Below, piece by piece: positions 54,356-63,683 of a stretch of DNA of 64,000 bases. The stretch comes from Branchiibius sp. NY16-3462-2 (GTDB lineage Bacteria; Actinomycetota; Actinomycetes; Actinomycetales; Dermatophilaceae). The notes under the pieces were generated by a model that searched no databases, was not told the DNA's origin, and saw only the letters and a list, made by a program, of their open reading frames with translations. The stretch is from positions 67,558 through 131,557 of the forward strand of contig NZ_LVCF01000007.1 in assembly GCF_001594145.1 (NCBI RefSeq). The letters run 5' to 3'. Numbering within the stretch: position 1 is the stretch's first letter; every line of letters starts with the position of its first letter. The position numbers and the translations under genes were made by a program.

Positions 54356-55024
54356 GTGCCCACTGACCGCGCCGCGACCGACCGGATCGTGTGGATCGAC
54401 TGTGAGATGACCGGACTGGATCTGGCCGCGGACGCGTTGATCGAGATCGCGGTGCAGGTCACGGACTTCTACCTGGAACCGGTCGGCCCGGGTCTGGACA
54501 TCGTGATCCGCCCTCCGGCGCAGGCACTGGCGCAGATGGGCGAATTCGTCCGGGCCATGCACACCGACAGCGGCCTGCTGGACGAACTCGACGACGGCAT
54601 CCCGCTGGCCGAGGCCGAGGAGCAGGTCATGGAGCATCTGCGGCAGTTCGCGCCGGAGCCGGGCAAGTGGCCGCTCGCCGGCAACACCATCGGCACCGAC
54701 CGCGCCTTCCTGGTCCGCGATATGCCGCAGGTGACCCGACAGTTGCATTACCGGGTCATCGACGTCTCCTCGATCAAAGAGTTGTCACGTCGCTGGTACC
54801 CGCGCAGTTACTTCGCCGCGCCGACCAAACACGGCGGCCACCGTGCCCTGGCGGACATCACGGAGTCGATCGCCGAACTGCGGTACTACCGCGAAGCCGT
54901 GTTCGTGCCGCCTCCCGGACCGGACACCAACTCAGCGCGCGCGCTGGCCCAGCAGTTCGGCGTACCTGCGAGCGCCACAGAGCGGGACGGTGGTCAGGAG
55001 CACTCCGGCGGGCAGGTACGATAG
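54356..55024 (+). CDS. orn: Oligoribonuclease
   Basis: A DEDDh 3'-5' exonuclease that degrades RNA dinucleotides and pGpG, ending RNA and c-di-GMP turnover. It has 222 residues, slightly longer than usual because of a C-terminal tail. Motif I is WIDCEMTGL with Asp15 and Glu17, motif II is around GNTIGTDRAFL, and motif III is HGGHRALADI with the catalytic His and Asp. The GTG start lies 23 bp from the divergent PrsW gene. tRNA-His follows 32 bp later. Confidence 0.96.
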   Translation: MPTDRAATDRIVWIDCEMTGLDLAADALIEIAVQVTDFYLEPVGPGLDIVIRPPAQALAQMGEFVRAMHTDSGLLDELDDGIPLAEAEEQVMEHLRQFAPEPGKWPLAGNTIGTDRAFLVRDMPQVTRQLHYRVIDVSSIKELSRRWYPRSYFAAPTKHGGHRALADITESIAELRYYREAVFVPPPGPDTNSARALAQQFGVPASATERDGGQEHSGGQVR

Positions 55025-55056
55025 TCCGCGCTGCCTGCTTCACCGAGCAGGCACAT

Positions 55057-55133
55057 GGTGGGTGTAGCTCAGCTGGTAGAGCGTCGCGTTGTGGTCGCGG
55101 ATGTCGCGGGTTCGAGCCCCGTCACTCACCCCA
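55057..55133 (+). tRNA. tRNA-His(GTG)
   Basis: Acceptor gtgggtg (55058-55064) pairs with cactcac (55123-55129), with one G-U pair. The extra G at -1 (55057) faces C73 (55130), the hallmark of tRNA-His. The anticodon loop TTGTGGT gives GTG. CCA is encoded (55131-55133). Confidence 0.95.
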
Positions 55134-55136
55134 GCG

Positions 55137-55163
55137 GCGCCGCCCTCCTCTCGAGGGCGGCGC
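55137..55163. terminator. Bidirectional hairpin terminator between tRNA-His and the copper ATPase
   Basis: gcgccgccctc (55137-55147), a 5-nt loop and gagggcggcgc (55153-55163) form an 11-bp GC stem followed by TT. It lies four bases past the tRNA and four bases before the convergent ATPase stop. Confidence 0.75.
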
Positions 55164-55167
55164 TTCG

Positions 55168-57216
55168 TCATCTCGCGGCGAGCCGGGCCGGGTCCAGGTC
55201 GATGCGACGCAGCAGTTGCGCGTTGAGCGCGACGACGACCGTCGAGACGGACATCAGGATGGCGCCGACGCTCATGGGCAGGATGAATCCGACGGGTGCC
55301 AGCACCCCGGCCGCCAACGGCACTGCGAGCAGGTTGTATCCCGCCGCCCACCAGAGGTTCTGCTGCATCTTGCGGTACGTCGCGTGCGAGAGTTCGATGA
55401 CCGACAGCACCGAGCGCGGGTCGGACGAGGCGAGAATCACACCCGCGGACGCGATGGCGACATCGGTCCCGGCCCCGATCGCGATCCCGACGTCGGCCTG
55501 CGCCAGCGCGGGGGCATCGTTGACCCCGTCACCGACCATCGCCACGGTGCGTCCCTCCTGCTGCAACTCGGCGACCCGGTGGGCCTTGTCCTCCGGGCGC
55601 ACCTGCGCGTAGACCCGGTCGATGCCCAACTGGCTGCCGACGGAGTTCGCGACGGCGGCCGCGTCGCCGGTGATCATGACGACCCGAATCCCCCTCTTGT
55701 GCAGCGCATCCACGGCCTGCCGCGACTCCGGTCGGATCTCATCGGCCAGCTGCAGGGCGGCGATGACCTCACCGTCAGCCACGACGTGCAGGACGATCGC
55801 CCCGTCAGCGTGCCAGTCCCGCGCAACGGGCAACTCGTCCAGCCCACGGGCTTCGAGTAGGGCCGGTCCGCCGACCTCCACGACCCGCTCACTCACGTCG
55901 GCACGGACACCGGTGGCCGGCTCGGAGCTGAAGTTGCTGGCCTGCGGCACCGTCAGCTTGCGCTCTTGGGCGGTCCGCACGATGGCCTTCGCCAACGGAT
56001 GCTCGCTGTCGGTCTCTGCGGCCGCGGCGAGTGCGAGAGCATCATCAGCCGACCAGCCGGGGGCGGGTTCGACGGCGGTGACTGCGGGTTCACCCCTGGT
56101 CAGCGTGCCGGTCTTGTCGAACAGCACCGTGTCGACCGTCCGCATGGTCTCCAGCGCGAGGCGGTCCTTGATCAGAACGCCCGCGCGGGCGGCCCGCTCC
56201 GTGGCGATGGACACCACCAGGGGGATCGCCAGGCCCAGGGCGTGCGGACAGGCGATGACCAGCACCGTGATCGTGCGCACGACCGCCTCGTCGGGGTGGC
56301 CCAGCACGGTCCACACGATGGCTGTGATCACACCTGCGCCCACCGCATACCAGAACAACCAGCCCGCGGCCCGGTCCGCGAGGCGCTGGGCGCGGGATGA
56401 GGACGCCTGTGCGTCCGCGACCAGTTGCTGGATACCGGCCAACGCGGTGTCGCTGCCGGTTGCGGTGACCCGCACCCGAAGGCCCGAATCGGTCGCCACG
56501 GTCCCGGCCACGACCCGGTCGCCCACCGATCGGCGTACGGCGGCCGACTCCCCCGTGACCATCGATTCGTCCACGTGGGCCGAGCCATCGACAACCTGCC
56601 CGTCAGCGGGGACCGACGCACCCGGCCGCACCACGACGACGTCACCGACCTGCAGCTCGGCCGGGGCGACGTTGACGATGTGGTCGCCCTCGACCTTCTC
56701 TGCCTCGTCCGGTAGCAGCGCGGCCAGGGAATCCAGAGCGGAGCTGGTCTGGGCCAGGGAACGCATCTCGATCCAGTGGCCCAGCAGCATGATCACGACC
56801 AGGAGCGCCAGCTCCCACCAGAAGTCCAGGTCGTGGCTGAGCAGGTGCAGCGTGGATCCCCACGAGGAGACCAGCGCCATCGTGAGCGCCAGGGAGATGA
56901 GCAGCATCATCCCCGGCTTGCGGGAGCGGATCTCCCCCAGCGCGCCGGTCAGGAACGGCCGGCCACCCCAGAAATACATGACCGTGCCCAGGACCGGTGA
57001 GACCCAGCGAATCCACGCGGCATCCGGCAACGAATAGCCCAGCAGATCGGCAAACATGTTGCTGCACAGGACAGTTGGGATCGCCAGCAGCACCATGATC
57101 CAGAAGAGCCGTCGGAACATCGCGACGTGATCGCCGTGCCCGCCATGACCCATGTGGTCCATATGGTCCATATCGCCAGCGTGGTGGCCGGAGTGCGTGT
57201 GCTCGTCCGTGTCCAT
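55168..57216 (-). CDS. copB: CopB-type copper-transporting P-type ATPase (P1B-3 like)
   Basis: A heavy-metal exporting ATPase of 682 residues from the ATG at 57216; a GTG at 57225 is possible. There is no N-terminal CXXC metal domain. Instead residues 1-33 are His/Met/Asp-rich (HSGHHAGDMDHMDHMGHGGHGDH), as in CopB. The transmembrane metal motif is CPH at 323-325 (P1B-3 class) and the phosphorylated Asp367 is in DKTGTLT. TGES, GDGVNDAP and eight membrane helices are present. Export of Cu2+ or Cu+ is expected. A CsoR-like operator covers the promoter. Confidence 0.93.
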   Translation of the reverse strand: MDTDEHTHSGHHAGDMDHMDHMGHGGHGDHVAMFRRLFWIMVLLAIPTVLCSNMFADLLGYSLPDAAWIRWVSPVLGTVMYFWGGRPFLTGALGEIRSRKPGMMLLISLALTMALVSSWGSTLHLLSHDLDFWWELALLVVIMLLGHWIEMRSLAQTSSALDSLAALLPDEAEKVEGDHIVNVAPAELQVGDVVVVRPGASVPADGQVVDGSAHVDESMVTGESAAVRRSVGDRVVAGTVATDSGLRVRVTATGSDTALAGIQQLVADAQASSSRAQRLADRAAGWLFWYAVGAGVITAIVWTVLGHPDEAVVRTITVLVIACPHALGLAIPLVVSIATERAARAGVLIKDRLALETMRTVDTVLFDKTGTLTRGEPAVTAVEPAPGWSADDALALAAAAETDSEHPLAKAIVRTAQERKLTVPQASNFSSEPATGVRADVSERVVEVGGPALLEARGLDELPVARDWHADGAIVLHVVADGEVIAALQLADEIRPESRQAVDALHKRGIRVVMITGDAAAVANSVGSQLGIDRVYAQVRPEDKAHRVAELQQEGRTVAMVGDGVNDAPALAQADVGIAIGAGTDVAIASAGVILASSDPRSVLSVIELSHATYRKMQQNLWWAAGYNLLAVPLAAGVLAPVGFILPMSVGAILMSVSTVVVALNAQLLRRIDLDPARLAAR

Positions 57217-57228
57217 ACCGTCCACGTT

Positions 57229-57245
57229 ATACCCCCTAGGGGTAT
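57229..57245 (-). promoter_or_regulatory. CsoR-type copper operator over the copB promoter
   Basis: ataccccctaggggtat is a near-perfect palindrome of the CsoR/RcnR-type GC-tract form with flanking AT. Reading toward copB, a -10 TATAAC (57231-57226) overlaps it, placing transcription start near 57219, essentially at the ATG. Copper-free CsoR would block the -10. Confidence 0.75.
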
Positions 57246-57249
57246 TGAG

Positions 57250-58299
57250 TCAGGTGTGGTCGTCGCCCGACGTCGATGCCTCGGCCCGCGCCTCGTCGCG
57301 GATCCGTGCTGACTCGGCCTCGAGCTTCGACTGCTTCTCGGTGGTCTTCTTCAATTGCTTCTCCGAGCGCAGGGTCACCGGCAGGTCAGACTCCGCGGCC
57401 ACGCCCGCCCGTAGCTGGCGGTCCCGCGCGATCTCAGCATCGATCTCCGCGCCGAGCAGCAGACCGACGTTCATCAGCCACAACCACAGCAGGAAGATGA
57501 TCGAGGTCGCGAAGGCGCCGTACGTCTTGTAGTAGCTGGCGCCAGCGGTGAGGGCCAGATAGATCAGCAGCCCGGCGGTGGCGATCAGACAGATCAGCAG
57601 GGCGCATCCGGCGCCCCAGGAGGCGACCCGCCGAGCGGGTTGCACGACGTTGGGCGTGCCCCAGTAGAGCAGACCGATCACCAGCACGATCAGGATGAGC
57701 ACGACTGGCCATTTGGCGATGTTCCACAGCGTCACCGTCGCGGTCGAGATTCCCAGCTCGCGGCCGATCGCCGCAGCGATGCTGCCGGAGGTGACCAGGG
57801 CGATCACCACCAGCAGAAGCATCACCGTGATGGCGATCGTGATGAGCAGCATCATGGGCCGCAGCACCCAGACCGGGCGCCCCTCCTGAACGCCCCAGAC
57901 CCGGTTCATCGACCGGGAGAAGGCATTGACGTACCCGCTGGCCGACCACAGGGCCAGCACGATGCCGATGATCAACGCGATACCCGCGCCGCCCGTGGTG
58001 TTGATGTTGGTCAGGAACGTGCGCACCCCGTCCAGCGACGGATCGCTACTGGATTTCCCGGCCACTCCCGCAACGATGTTGATCAGCGAATTCACGGTCG
58101 ACTCGCGGTCGGCGAACAGCCCGATCAACGACAGCAACGCGATCAACGCCGGGAAGATCGCGAGCACCGCGTAGTAGGTCAGGCCAGCGGCCACATCGGT
58201 GCCGGCGTCCTTGGTGAACTTGGCGAACGCGCGCTTGGCGGTCGCCAGGATCGAGGTGGAGGAGGGGCCGACGTACGTCGTCGGCGACTCTGCACTCAT
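57250..58299 (-). CDS. YihY/BrkB-family membrane protein
   Basis: A 349-residue protein of the YihY/virulence-factor BrkB family. The family core is AAGLTYYAVLAIFPALIALLSL near residue 37, followed by six membrane segments to about residue 285, with LWSASGYVNAFSRSMNRVWGV and FLLWLWLMNVGLLLGAEIDAEI. The last 60 residues are a charged Lys/Glu coiled-coil-like tail. Its function is unknown despite the old RNase BN name. It lies on the same strand as copB, upstream of it, but the CsoR site between them implies separate control. Confidence 0.9.
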   Translation of the reverse strand: MSAESPTTYVGPSSTSILATAKRAFAKFTKDAGTDVAAGLTYYAVLAIFPALIALLSLIGLFADRESTVNSLINIVAGVAGKSSSDPSLDGVRTFLTNINTTGGAGIALIIGIVLALWSASGYVNAFSRSMNRVWGVQEGRPVWVLRPMMLLITIAITVMLLLVVIALVTSGSIAAAIGRELGISTATVTLWNIAKWPVVLILIVLVIGLLYWGTPNVVQPARRVASWGAGCALLICLIATAGLLIYLALTAGASYYKTYGAFATSIIFLLWLWLMNVGLLLGAEIDAEIARDRQLRAGVAAESDLPVTLRSEKQLKKTTEKQSKLEAESARIRDEARAEASTSGDDHT

Positions 58300-58391
58300 C
58301 GCAACTCTCCGCTCGCTGGGGTTGGCCCAACCCTAGAGCGAGCCCCCACCCGAACGGCGAACACGGCCACCGTCCCGAGGCAAAGAAAAAG

Positions 58392-58464
<73 letters not shown>

Positions 58465-58522
58465 AACGTCTGAGGACTTTAGCAAAGCAAACCCCCAGAC
58501 CCGAAATCGGCCGGCTCGCGGC

Positions 58523-59935
58523 TCAGACGCCGGTCTGAGCGCGGACTCGTCCGCTGCTGACGGCGTCCTCCAGAGCGTGATAGTCGCTGTCGTTCAGATC
58601 GGCGTACGACGCAGCGAAGTCCGCGATCGCGTGGTCGAACGCCGCGCCCTTGCCGAGGTAGCCGGCGATGGCGAACCGGTCCCCGGTGCGGGCGTGCGCC
58701 CTCGCCAGCGTCCACGCGCAGGCTTTGCCGTAGGTGCCCAGACCCTTGGGCGTCATCTCATCGATGGGCAGCGAACCCTTCCAGTCCCGCAACTGCCGCA
58801 CGTAGTAGTCCACGGTCGTACCGGCGCCCAGGAGGTCCGGCATCCGCTTCCAGCCCAGGAACGGGTCACCGGCAACCTGCATCAGGCGTTGGCCGAGCAC
58901 GACGCGCTCTCCGCTCTGCTCCTGCGCCGCCGGTCCGAGCACCGACTCCAGGACTGAGGCGTCTGCTTCCTTCACCTGCAGGAGGAACGCGTCGTCGCGC
59001 GCCGCACCCTCCATCAACACGATCCACGCCCGGGTGCCCACGCTGCCCACCCCGACCACTTTGTGCGCCACATCGACCGCGCGGAACTGGTCGAGTACGT
59101 GACGGCGTTCGGGGGTGAGGGTTTGCAGGTAGGTCCGCAGTTGGCCGTTGACCTCGTCGAGAATCGCCTGCGGGTCGGACACCTCAGGCATTTCCGATAT
59201 GGGTACGACGAGTGGTGGGTCATGCACGATGCGCACCACGCCGTCCTGCTCGGTGGTGAACTTCCGCAACGCCTGGGTGCGGTCGCGACCGCGCGCCTTA
59301 TCGGCCTGCTTGGTCGCCGTCTGATGAGCACGCTTGTTCTCCAAGCCCTTGTCCGAGGCCAGCATCTCGTCGACGTCAAACCGCGCGTACCACACGTTCA
59401 ACGTGCTGTCCTTGGCGAACTGCCGCATCGTCTCCCGGTAGTTCTGCACAGTCTCCACCAGGATTGTGCGACGACGCTTTTCGCTTACGCCGTTGTCACG
59501 CGCGGCCAGTTCGACGCTGGCCGCCAGCCGCTTCACGTCCCACTCGAACGGCCCGGGCAACGTCTCGTCGAAGTCGTTCAGGTCGAATACGAGCCGCCGC
59601 TCGGTAGAGGCGAAGAGCCCGAAGTTCGACACGTGGGCATCCCCGCACAACTGGGTCGTCAGCTCGGTGCGCGGCAGTGCGCCGAGATCTGTGGCCATGA
59701 TCAGCGCCGCGCCACGGTAGAAGGTGAACGGCGACACCAGCATCCGGCCGTAGCGGATCGGCACCAGGGAGGGCACTCGTTGCTCGGCCTGCTTCTCCAG
59801 CAGACCGACCGGATCGGCGCGCTCCGCGGGCGCCGGCACGCTCGCATGCGATTCCAGAGGAACGTCACGTCGATAGCTCTTGCCAACCGCGGTGCGGGCC
59901 GTACGCTGGTCGGTCCCTGTCGTCTCTGCTGCCAT
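58523..59935 (-). CDS. DUF2252 family protein
   Basis: A 470-residue protein starting at ATG 59935 (MAAETTGTDQ). Family text: RYGRMLVSPFTFYRGAA, CGDAHVSNFGLFASTERRLVFDLNDFDE and GVGSVGTRAWIVLMEG. The CGDAHVSNFG and DLNDFDE blocks look like the catalytic and metal-binding parts of a kinase/APH-like fold, so DUF2252 may phosphorylate a small molecule, but no function is established. It diverges from tdh across 50 bp and precedes tRNA-Lys. Confidence 0.88.
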   Translation of the reverse strand: MAAETTGTDQRTARTAVGKSYRRDVPLESHASVPAPAERADPVGLLEKQAEQRVPSLVPIRYGRMLVSPFTFYRGAALIMATDLGALPRTELTTQLCGDAHVSNFGLFASTERRLVFDLNDFDETLPGPFEWDVKRLAASVELAARDNGVSEKRRRTILVETVQNYRETMRQFAKDSTLNVWYARFDVDEMLASDKGLENKRAHQTATKQADKARGRDRTQALRKFTTEQDGVVRIVHDPPLVVPISEMPEVSDPQAILDEVNGQLRTYLQTLTPERRHVLDQFRAVDVAHKVVGVGSVGTRAWIVLMEGAARDDAFLLQVKEADASVLESVLGPAAQEQSGERVVLGQRLMQVAGDPFLGWKRMPDLLGAGTTVDYYVRQLRDWKGSLPIDEMTPKGLGTYGKACAWTLARAHARTGDRFAIAGYLGKGAAFDHAIADFAASYADLNDSDYHALEDAVSSGRVRAQTGV

Positions 59936-59985
59936 GGTGTTACTCAACCACTCCTGGGAGATCCGGATCAGGCAGACTGGCGGAT

Positions 59986-61023
59986 GTGCGGGCGTTGGTG
60001 AAGACAACAGCAGGACCAGGATTGCAGTTGCAGGAGGTTCCCGAGCCTGTTCCAGGCCCTGACGAGGTCAAGATCCGGGTCCTGCGCGCGGGTCTGTGCG
60101 GCACCGACCTCCACCTGGAGCAGTGGGACGACTGGGCCGCCGCGACGGTGCACCCGCCGTTGATCATCGGGCATGAGTTCAGCGGCGAGGTTGTCGAGGT
60201 CGGCGCCGACGTAAGCAATGTCATTGTGGGACAACGGGTTTCGGGCGAGGGCCACGTCATCTGCGGCGAGTGCCGCAACTGCCGCGCCGGCCGCCGCCAA
60301 CTGTGCATCCGCACCAGCAGCGTGGGCGTCAACCGCAACGGTGCCTTCGCCGACTACGTGGTGATCCCCGCGAGCAACGTGTGGGTCCAGCCGGCCGACC
60401 TGGACCTGGACGTGTGCGCCGTCTTCGATCCGCTGGGCAACGCGACCCACACGACACTGGCGTTCCCGATGCCGGGAGAGGACGTCCTGATCACCGGGGC
60501 CGGCCCGATCGGGGTCATGTCCGCCGCGATCGCCCAGCACATCGGCGCCCGGTACGTCGTGGTGACCGACGTCAGCGACTACCGGCTGGATCTGGCTCGT
60601 GAGGCGGGAGCTGACGCCGTGGTCAACGTTTCGCAGCGCCGCATCGCCGAGGTCCAGCGCGACCTGGGCATGCGCGAGGGCTTCGACATCGGTCTGGAGA
60701 TGTCCGGCAACCCCGTCGCGGTGCGCGAGATGATCGCCAATATGAACTCCGGCGGCCGCATCGCGATGCTCGGTCTGCCCAGCGGTGAGTACGCCATCGA
60801 CTGGGGGCCGGTCATCACCCGGATGCTGACCATCCGGGGCATCTACGGCCGCGAGATGTACGACACCTGGTACGCGATGAGCGCTCTGCTGCAGTCCTCG
60901 AGCACCCTGCTGGACGCCGTACGTTCGGTCATCACCCACACCTTCCCCGCGGAGGACTGGCAGGCAGCGTTCGACACTGCCCGGTCCGGTCGCTGCGGCA
61001 AGGTGCTCATGGACTGGTCCTGA
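59986..61023 (+). CDS. tdh: L-threonine 3-dehydrogenase
   Basis: A zinc-dependent medium-chain dehydrogenase of 345 residues that oxidises threonine to 2-amino-3-oxobutyrate with NAD+. Catalytic zinc ligands lie in AGLCGTD and GHEFSGEV. The structural zinc cysteines are in CGECRNCRAGRRQLC. The Rossmann motif GAGPIG is near residue 170. The pairing with kbl ten bases downstream identifies it as Tdh rather than a sorbitol-type enzyme. The GTG start has no clear Shine-Dalgarno and may be leaderless. Confidence 0.94.
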   Translation: MRALVKTTAGPGLQLQEVPEPVPGPDEVKIRVLRAGLCGTDLHLEQWDDWAAATVHPPLIIGHEFSGEVVEVGADVSNVIVGQRVSGEGHVICGECRNCRAGRRQLCIRTSSVGVNRNGAFADYVVIPASNVWVQPADLDLDVCAVFDPLGNATHTTLAFPMPGEDVLITGAGPIGVMSAAIAQHIGARYVVVTDVSDYRLDLAREAGADAVVNVSQRRIAEVQRDLGMREGFDIGLEMSGNPVAVREMIANMNSGGRIAMLGLPSGEYAIDWGPVITRMLTIRGIYGREMYDTWYAMSALLQSSSTLLDAVRSVITHTFPAEDWQAAFDTARSGRCGKVLMDWS

Positions 61024-61033
61024 AGGAGGAGCC

Positions 61034-62245
61034 ATGTATCTGATCAAGGACGAACTCGCCGCCACCCTGCGCGAGATCGACGACGCCGGCCTCACCAAAC
61101 ACGAGCGGGAACTGTCGACGCCCCAATCCGCCCACATCGCAACGCAATCCGGCCCGGCACTGAACTTCTGCGCCAACAACTACCTGGGCCTGGCCGATCA
61201 CCCGGACGTGATCGCATCGGCCCGCGAGGCGCTGGACCAATGGGGCTTCGGGATGGCGAGCGTGCGGTTCATCTGCGGCACCCAGGCCCAGCACCGCGAT
61301 CTGGAGCATGCGATCGCGGCATTGGTCGGCACCGAGGACGCCATCTTGTTCTCCTCCTGCTTCGACGCCAACGGTGGCGTGTTCGAGGTCCTGTTCGGCG
61401 CCGGTGACGCCATCATCTCCGATGAGTTGAACCACGCGTCGCTGATCGATGGCATCCGGTTGAGCAAGGCTGCGCGGTACCGCTACAAGAACGCCGACAT
61501 GGCCGATCTACGGGCGCAACTGGAGGCGGCGAAGGACTCCGGCGCCCACCGGATGGTCGTCGTTACCGACGGGGTCTTCTCGATGGACGGCTACTACGCG
61601 CCGCTGGACGAGATCTGTGATCTGGCCGAGGAGTTCGGCGCGATGGTCCTGGTCGATGACTCGCACGCCGTTGGCTTCGTCGGCGAGAACGGCCGGGGCA
61701 CACCGGAACTCTTCGACGTGATCGACCGCGTGGACATCGTCACGGGCACGCTCGGCAAGGCCCTGGGCGGGGCATCCGGCGGGTACGTCGCGGCGCACCA
61801 GGAGATCGTCGACCTGCTGCGACAGCGTGCGCGGCCCTACCTCTTCTCCAACGCCGTCGCGCCCAGTGTCGTCGCCGGATCCCTCACCGCACTGCTGACT
61901 GCGACCCGGGCACCGGAGCAGCGCACGAAACTGGCCCGCAACACCCAGCTGTTCCGCGAGTTGATGACGGACGCCGGGTTCGATCTGCTGCCGGGCAGCC
62001 ACCCGATCACACCGGTGATGTTCCCCGGACCGGACGGCGCCCGGCAGGCGGGGCAGATCGCGGACGCGATGCTCGCGCACGGGGTCTACGTGATCGCCTT
62101 CTCGTATCCCGTTGTGCCGCAGGGCAAAGCACGGATCCGGGTTCAGCTGTCAGCCGCCCATTCGGATGACGACATCCGCACCTGTGTTGCGGCCTTCGTC
62201 GCGGCGCGTGATGAAGTGCTGGGCGGTCGTAGCTCAGAGGTATAG
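61034..62245 (+). CDS. kbl: 2-amino-3-ketobutyrate CoA ligase (glycine C-acetyltransferase)
   Basis: A PLP enzyme of 403 residues that cleaves the Tdh product with CoA into glycine and acetyl-CoA. It is an alpha-oxoamine synthase: NFCANNYLGLADHP, SVRFICGTQ, VDDSHAVGFVG, and the PLP Lys242 in GTLGKALGG. AAGGAGGAG precedes the ATG. The 3' end overlaps the convergent GroES-like gene by 12 bases. Confidence 0.96.
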   Translation: MYLIKDELAATLREIDDAGLTKHERELSTPQSAHIATQSGPALNFCANNYLGLADHPDVIASAREALDQWGFGMASVRFICGTQAQHRDLEHAIAALVGTEDAILFSSCFDANGGVFEVLFGAGDAIISDELNHASLIDGIRLSKAARYRYKNADMADLRAQLEAAKDSGAHRMVVVTDGVFSMDGYYAPLDEICDLAEEFGAMVLVDDSHAVGFVGENGRGTPELFDVIDRVDIVTGTLGKALGGASGGYVAAHQEIVDLLRQRARPYLFSNAVAPSVVAGSLTALLTATRAPEQRTKLARNTQLFRELMTDAGFDLLPGSHPITPVMFPGPDGARQAGQIADAMLAHGVYVIAFSYPVVPQGKARIRVQLSAAHSDDDIRTCVAAFVAARDEVLGGRSSEV

Positions 62246-62566
62246 GCCGGTTGGGTCGGAGCCTTCGGGCTCACTGGCCACGGCGTGCAGATCGCGCTCG
62301 CGTAGCAGTAGGTAGGTGCGTGAACCCATCTCGACCTCGGCCCGGTCCTCGGGGTCGAACAACACCCGATCGCCGAGCGCGACCTGCCGCACGTGGCTAC
62401 CGATCGCCACGACACTCCCCCACGCCAGGCGCTTGCCGACGCTCGCCGTGGCCGGGATCAGGATCCCGCCACCGGAAGTGCGCTCCCCCGGCTCGTTCTC
62501 GGTGCTGATCAGCAGCCGGTCGTGCAGCATCCGGATCGGCAGCCCGGTGCTGGCTCCAGCCGACAC
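62234..62566 (-). CDS. GroES-like (Cpn10-fold) protein
   Basis: A 110-residue protein with the Cpn10 layout: MLHDRLLISTENEPGERTSGGGILIPATA (start strand and mobile loop) and GDRVLFDPEDRAEVEMGSRTYLLL. It departs from true GroES: the canonical KPLxDR start and IVxxG loop are altered, and no groEL lies nearby. It may be a paralogue found in actinobacteria. The start is GTG at 62566; an ATG at 62530 is possible. It follows the DUF3618 gene by 14 bases. Confidence 0.8.
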   Translation of the reverse strand: MSAGASTGLPIRMLHDRLLISTENEPGERTSGGGILIPATASVGKRLAWGSVVAIGSHVRQVALGDRVLFDPEDRAEVEMGSRTYLLLRERDLHAVASEPEGSDPTGLYL

Positions 62567-62580
62567 GACAGATGCCGCGA

Positions 62581-62850
62581 TCAGCGGAAGATGCGGCGCA
62601 GTACGCCGAGGGCCAGCACGCCGGCAGAGACGCCGCCGACCAGTTTGCCGACCTTCTCCAGATCCAGGCTGCCGTCGGAATCACTCACCTGGGCGAAGGC
62701 GCGCGCCTTGGCCGCGTCCGTCGTACTGGCCAGCAACGCCTTGGGCTGTAGCCGATTGGTCAGCTGATCGACGTTGCCCGCCAACCGAGCGCGTGTCGCG
62801 GCGATCTCCGCCTCGAGCTCGGCCTGGGTCGGTGCTGCGTTGCTGGCCAT
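62581..62850 (-). CDS. DUF3618 small membrane-associated protein
   Basis: An 89-residue protein from the ATG at 62850, with AAAGGAG before it. Residues 8-32 match the DUF3618 opening (ELEAEIAATRARLAGNVDQLTNRL), the middle is helical, and a hydrophobic segment with a basic end (GGVSAGVLALGVLRRIFR) lies at the C-terminus. DUF3618 is an actinobacterial family of unknown role. It probably forms an operon with the GroES-like gene. It is divergent from bcp. Confidence 0.85.
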   Translation of the reverse strand: MASNAAPTQAELEAEIAATRARLAGNVDQLTNRLQPKALLASTTDAAKARAFAQVSDSDGSLDLEKVGKLVGGVSAGVLALGVLRRIFR

Positions 62851-62953
62851 CAGTTCTCCTTTGCGGACGGCATCCCGGGGACGGGCCACCTGCGTGTCTC
62901 ACTCGCCTGAGACGATAACGCAGGACCTCACCCCAGCATCCGGAAGGACAGCA

Positions 62954-63418
62954 ATGACCCGTCTCGAAGTTGGCGACGCAGCACCCGATTTCCAGCTCGC
63001 GGACCAGAACGACACCACGGTCTCGCTGGCAGACTTCCGCGGCCGCAAGCTGATCGTGTTCTGCTACCCGGCGGCGATGACACCCGGGTGCACCAAGGAG
63101 GCGTGCGACTTCCGGGACTCGATCGCCCCGCTGCAGGCCGCCGGGTACGCCGTAGTGGGCCTCTCGCCGGACCCCGTCGCCAAGCTGGCGAAGTTCGCCG
63201 AGAAGGAGTCGCTGACCTATCCCCTCCTGTCCGATCCGGACAAGAGCGTGCTGACTGCCTACGGCGCGTACGGCGAGAAGAAGCTTTACGGCAAGACCGT
63301 CACCGGCGTGATCCGCTCGACCTTCGTGATCGATGAGAAGGGCAACATCGAGGTCGCGCATTACAACGTGAAGGCCACCGGACACGTCGCGTCGCTGCGC
63401 AAACTGCTCGACGTCTGA
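62954..63418 (+). CDS. bcp: Thioredoxin-dependent thiol peroxidase (Bcp/PrxQ)
   Basis: A peroxiredoxin of 154 residues reducing hydrogen peroxide and organic peroxides. It opens LEVGDAAPDFQLADQND. The active site is MTPGCTKEACDFRD with the peroxidatic Cys and, five residues on, the resolving Cys of the atypical two-Cys PrxQ class. GVIRSTFVIDEKGN is family-typical. AAGGA lies before the ATG at 62954; upstream in-frame codons run into the DUF3618 region and were rejected. Confidence 0.95.
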   Translation: MTRLEVGDAAPDFQLADQNDTTVSLADFRGRKLIVFCYPAAMTPGCTKEACDFRDSIAPLQAAGYAVVGLSPDPVAKLAKFAEKESLTYPLLSDPDKSVLTAYGAYGEKKLYGKTVTGVIRSTFVIDEKGNIEVAHYNVKATGHVASLRKLLDV

Positions 63419-63484
63419 TCGCTGGTCGTCTGATCGGTCGGCTTCGCGTCGACCGCGAGGCACCACTCGACATGAAGCGACCGT

Positions 63485-63670
63485 CGCTAGCGCTCGTTTC
63501 CTCGGCTCGGTCGGCGCGACCTGCCATCTGTCGCGCCTCTGCCCTCCCCTCCGGGCCTCGCTAGCGCTCGTTTCCTCGGCTCGGTCGGCGCGACCTGCCA
63601 TCTGTCGCGCCTCTGCCCTCGCCTCCGGGCCTCGCTGGCGCTCGTTTCCTCGGCTCGGTCGGCGCGACCT
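63485..63670. repeat. Tandem repeat, 74-bp unit, about 2.5 copies
   Basis: Units begin at 63485, 63559 and 63633 (cgctagcgctcgtttcctcg); the third is cut after about 38 bp. Copies differ by single bases (cccctcc/cgcctcc, ctagcg/ctggcg). It is GC-rich and non-coding as far as I can tell, and ends 14 bp before tRNA-Leu. The 66 bp between bcp and the first unit hold nothing else. Confidence 0.92.
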
Positions 63671-63683
63671 AAGATAAGCGGGC

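Noticed and set aside
63485..63670. Possible CRISPR array
   Set aside because: Units are contiguous 74-bp copies without unique spacers.
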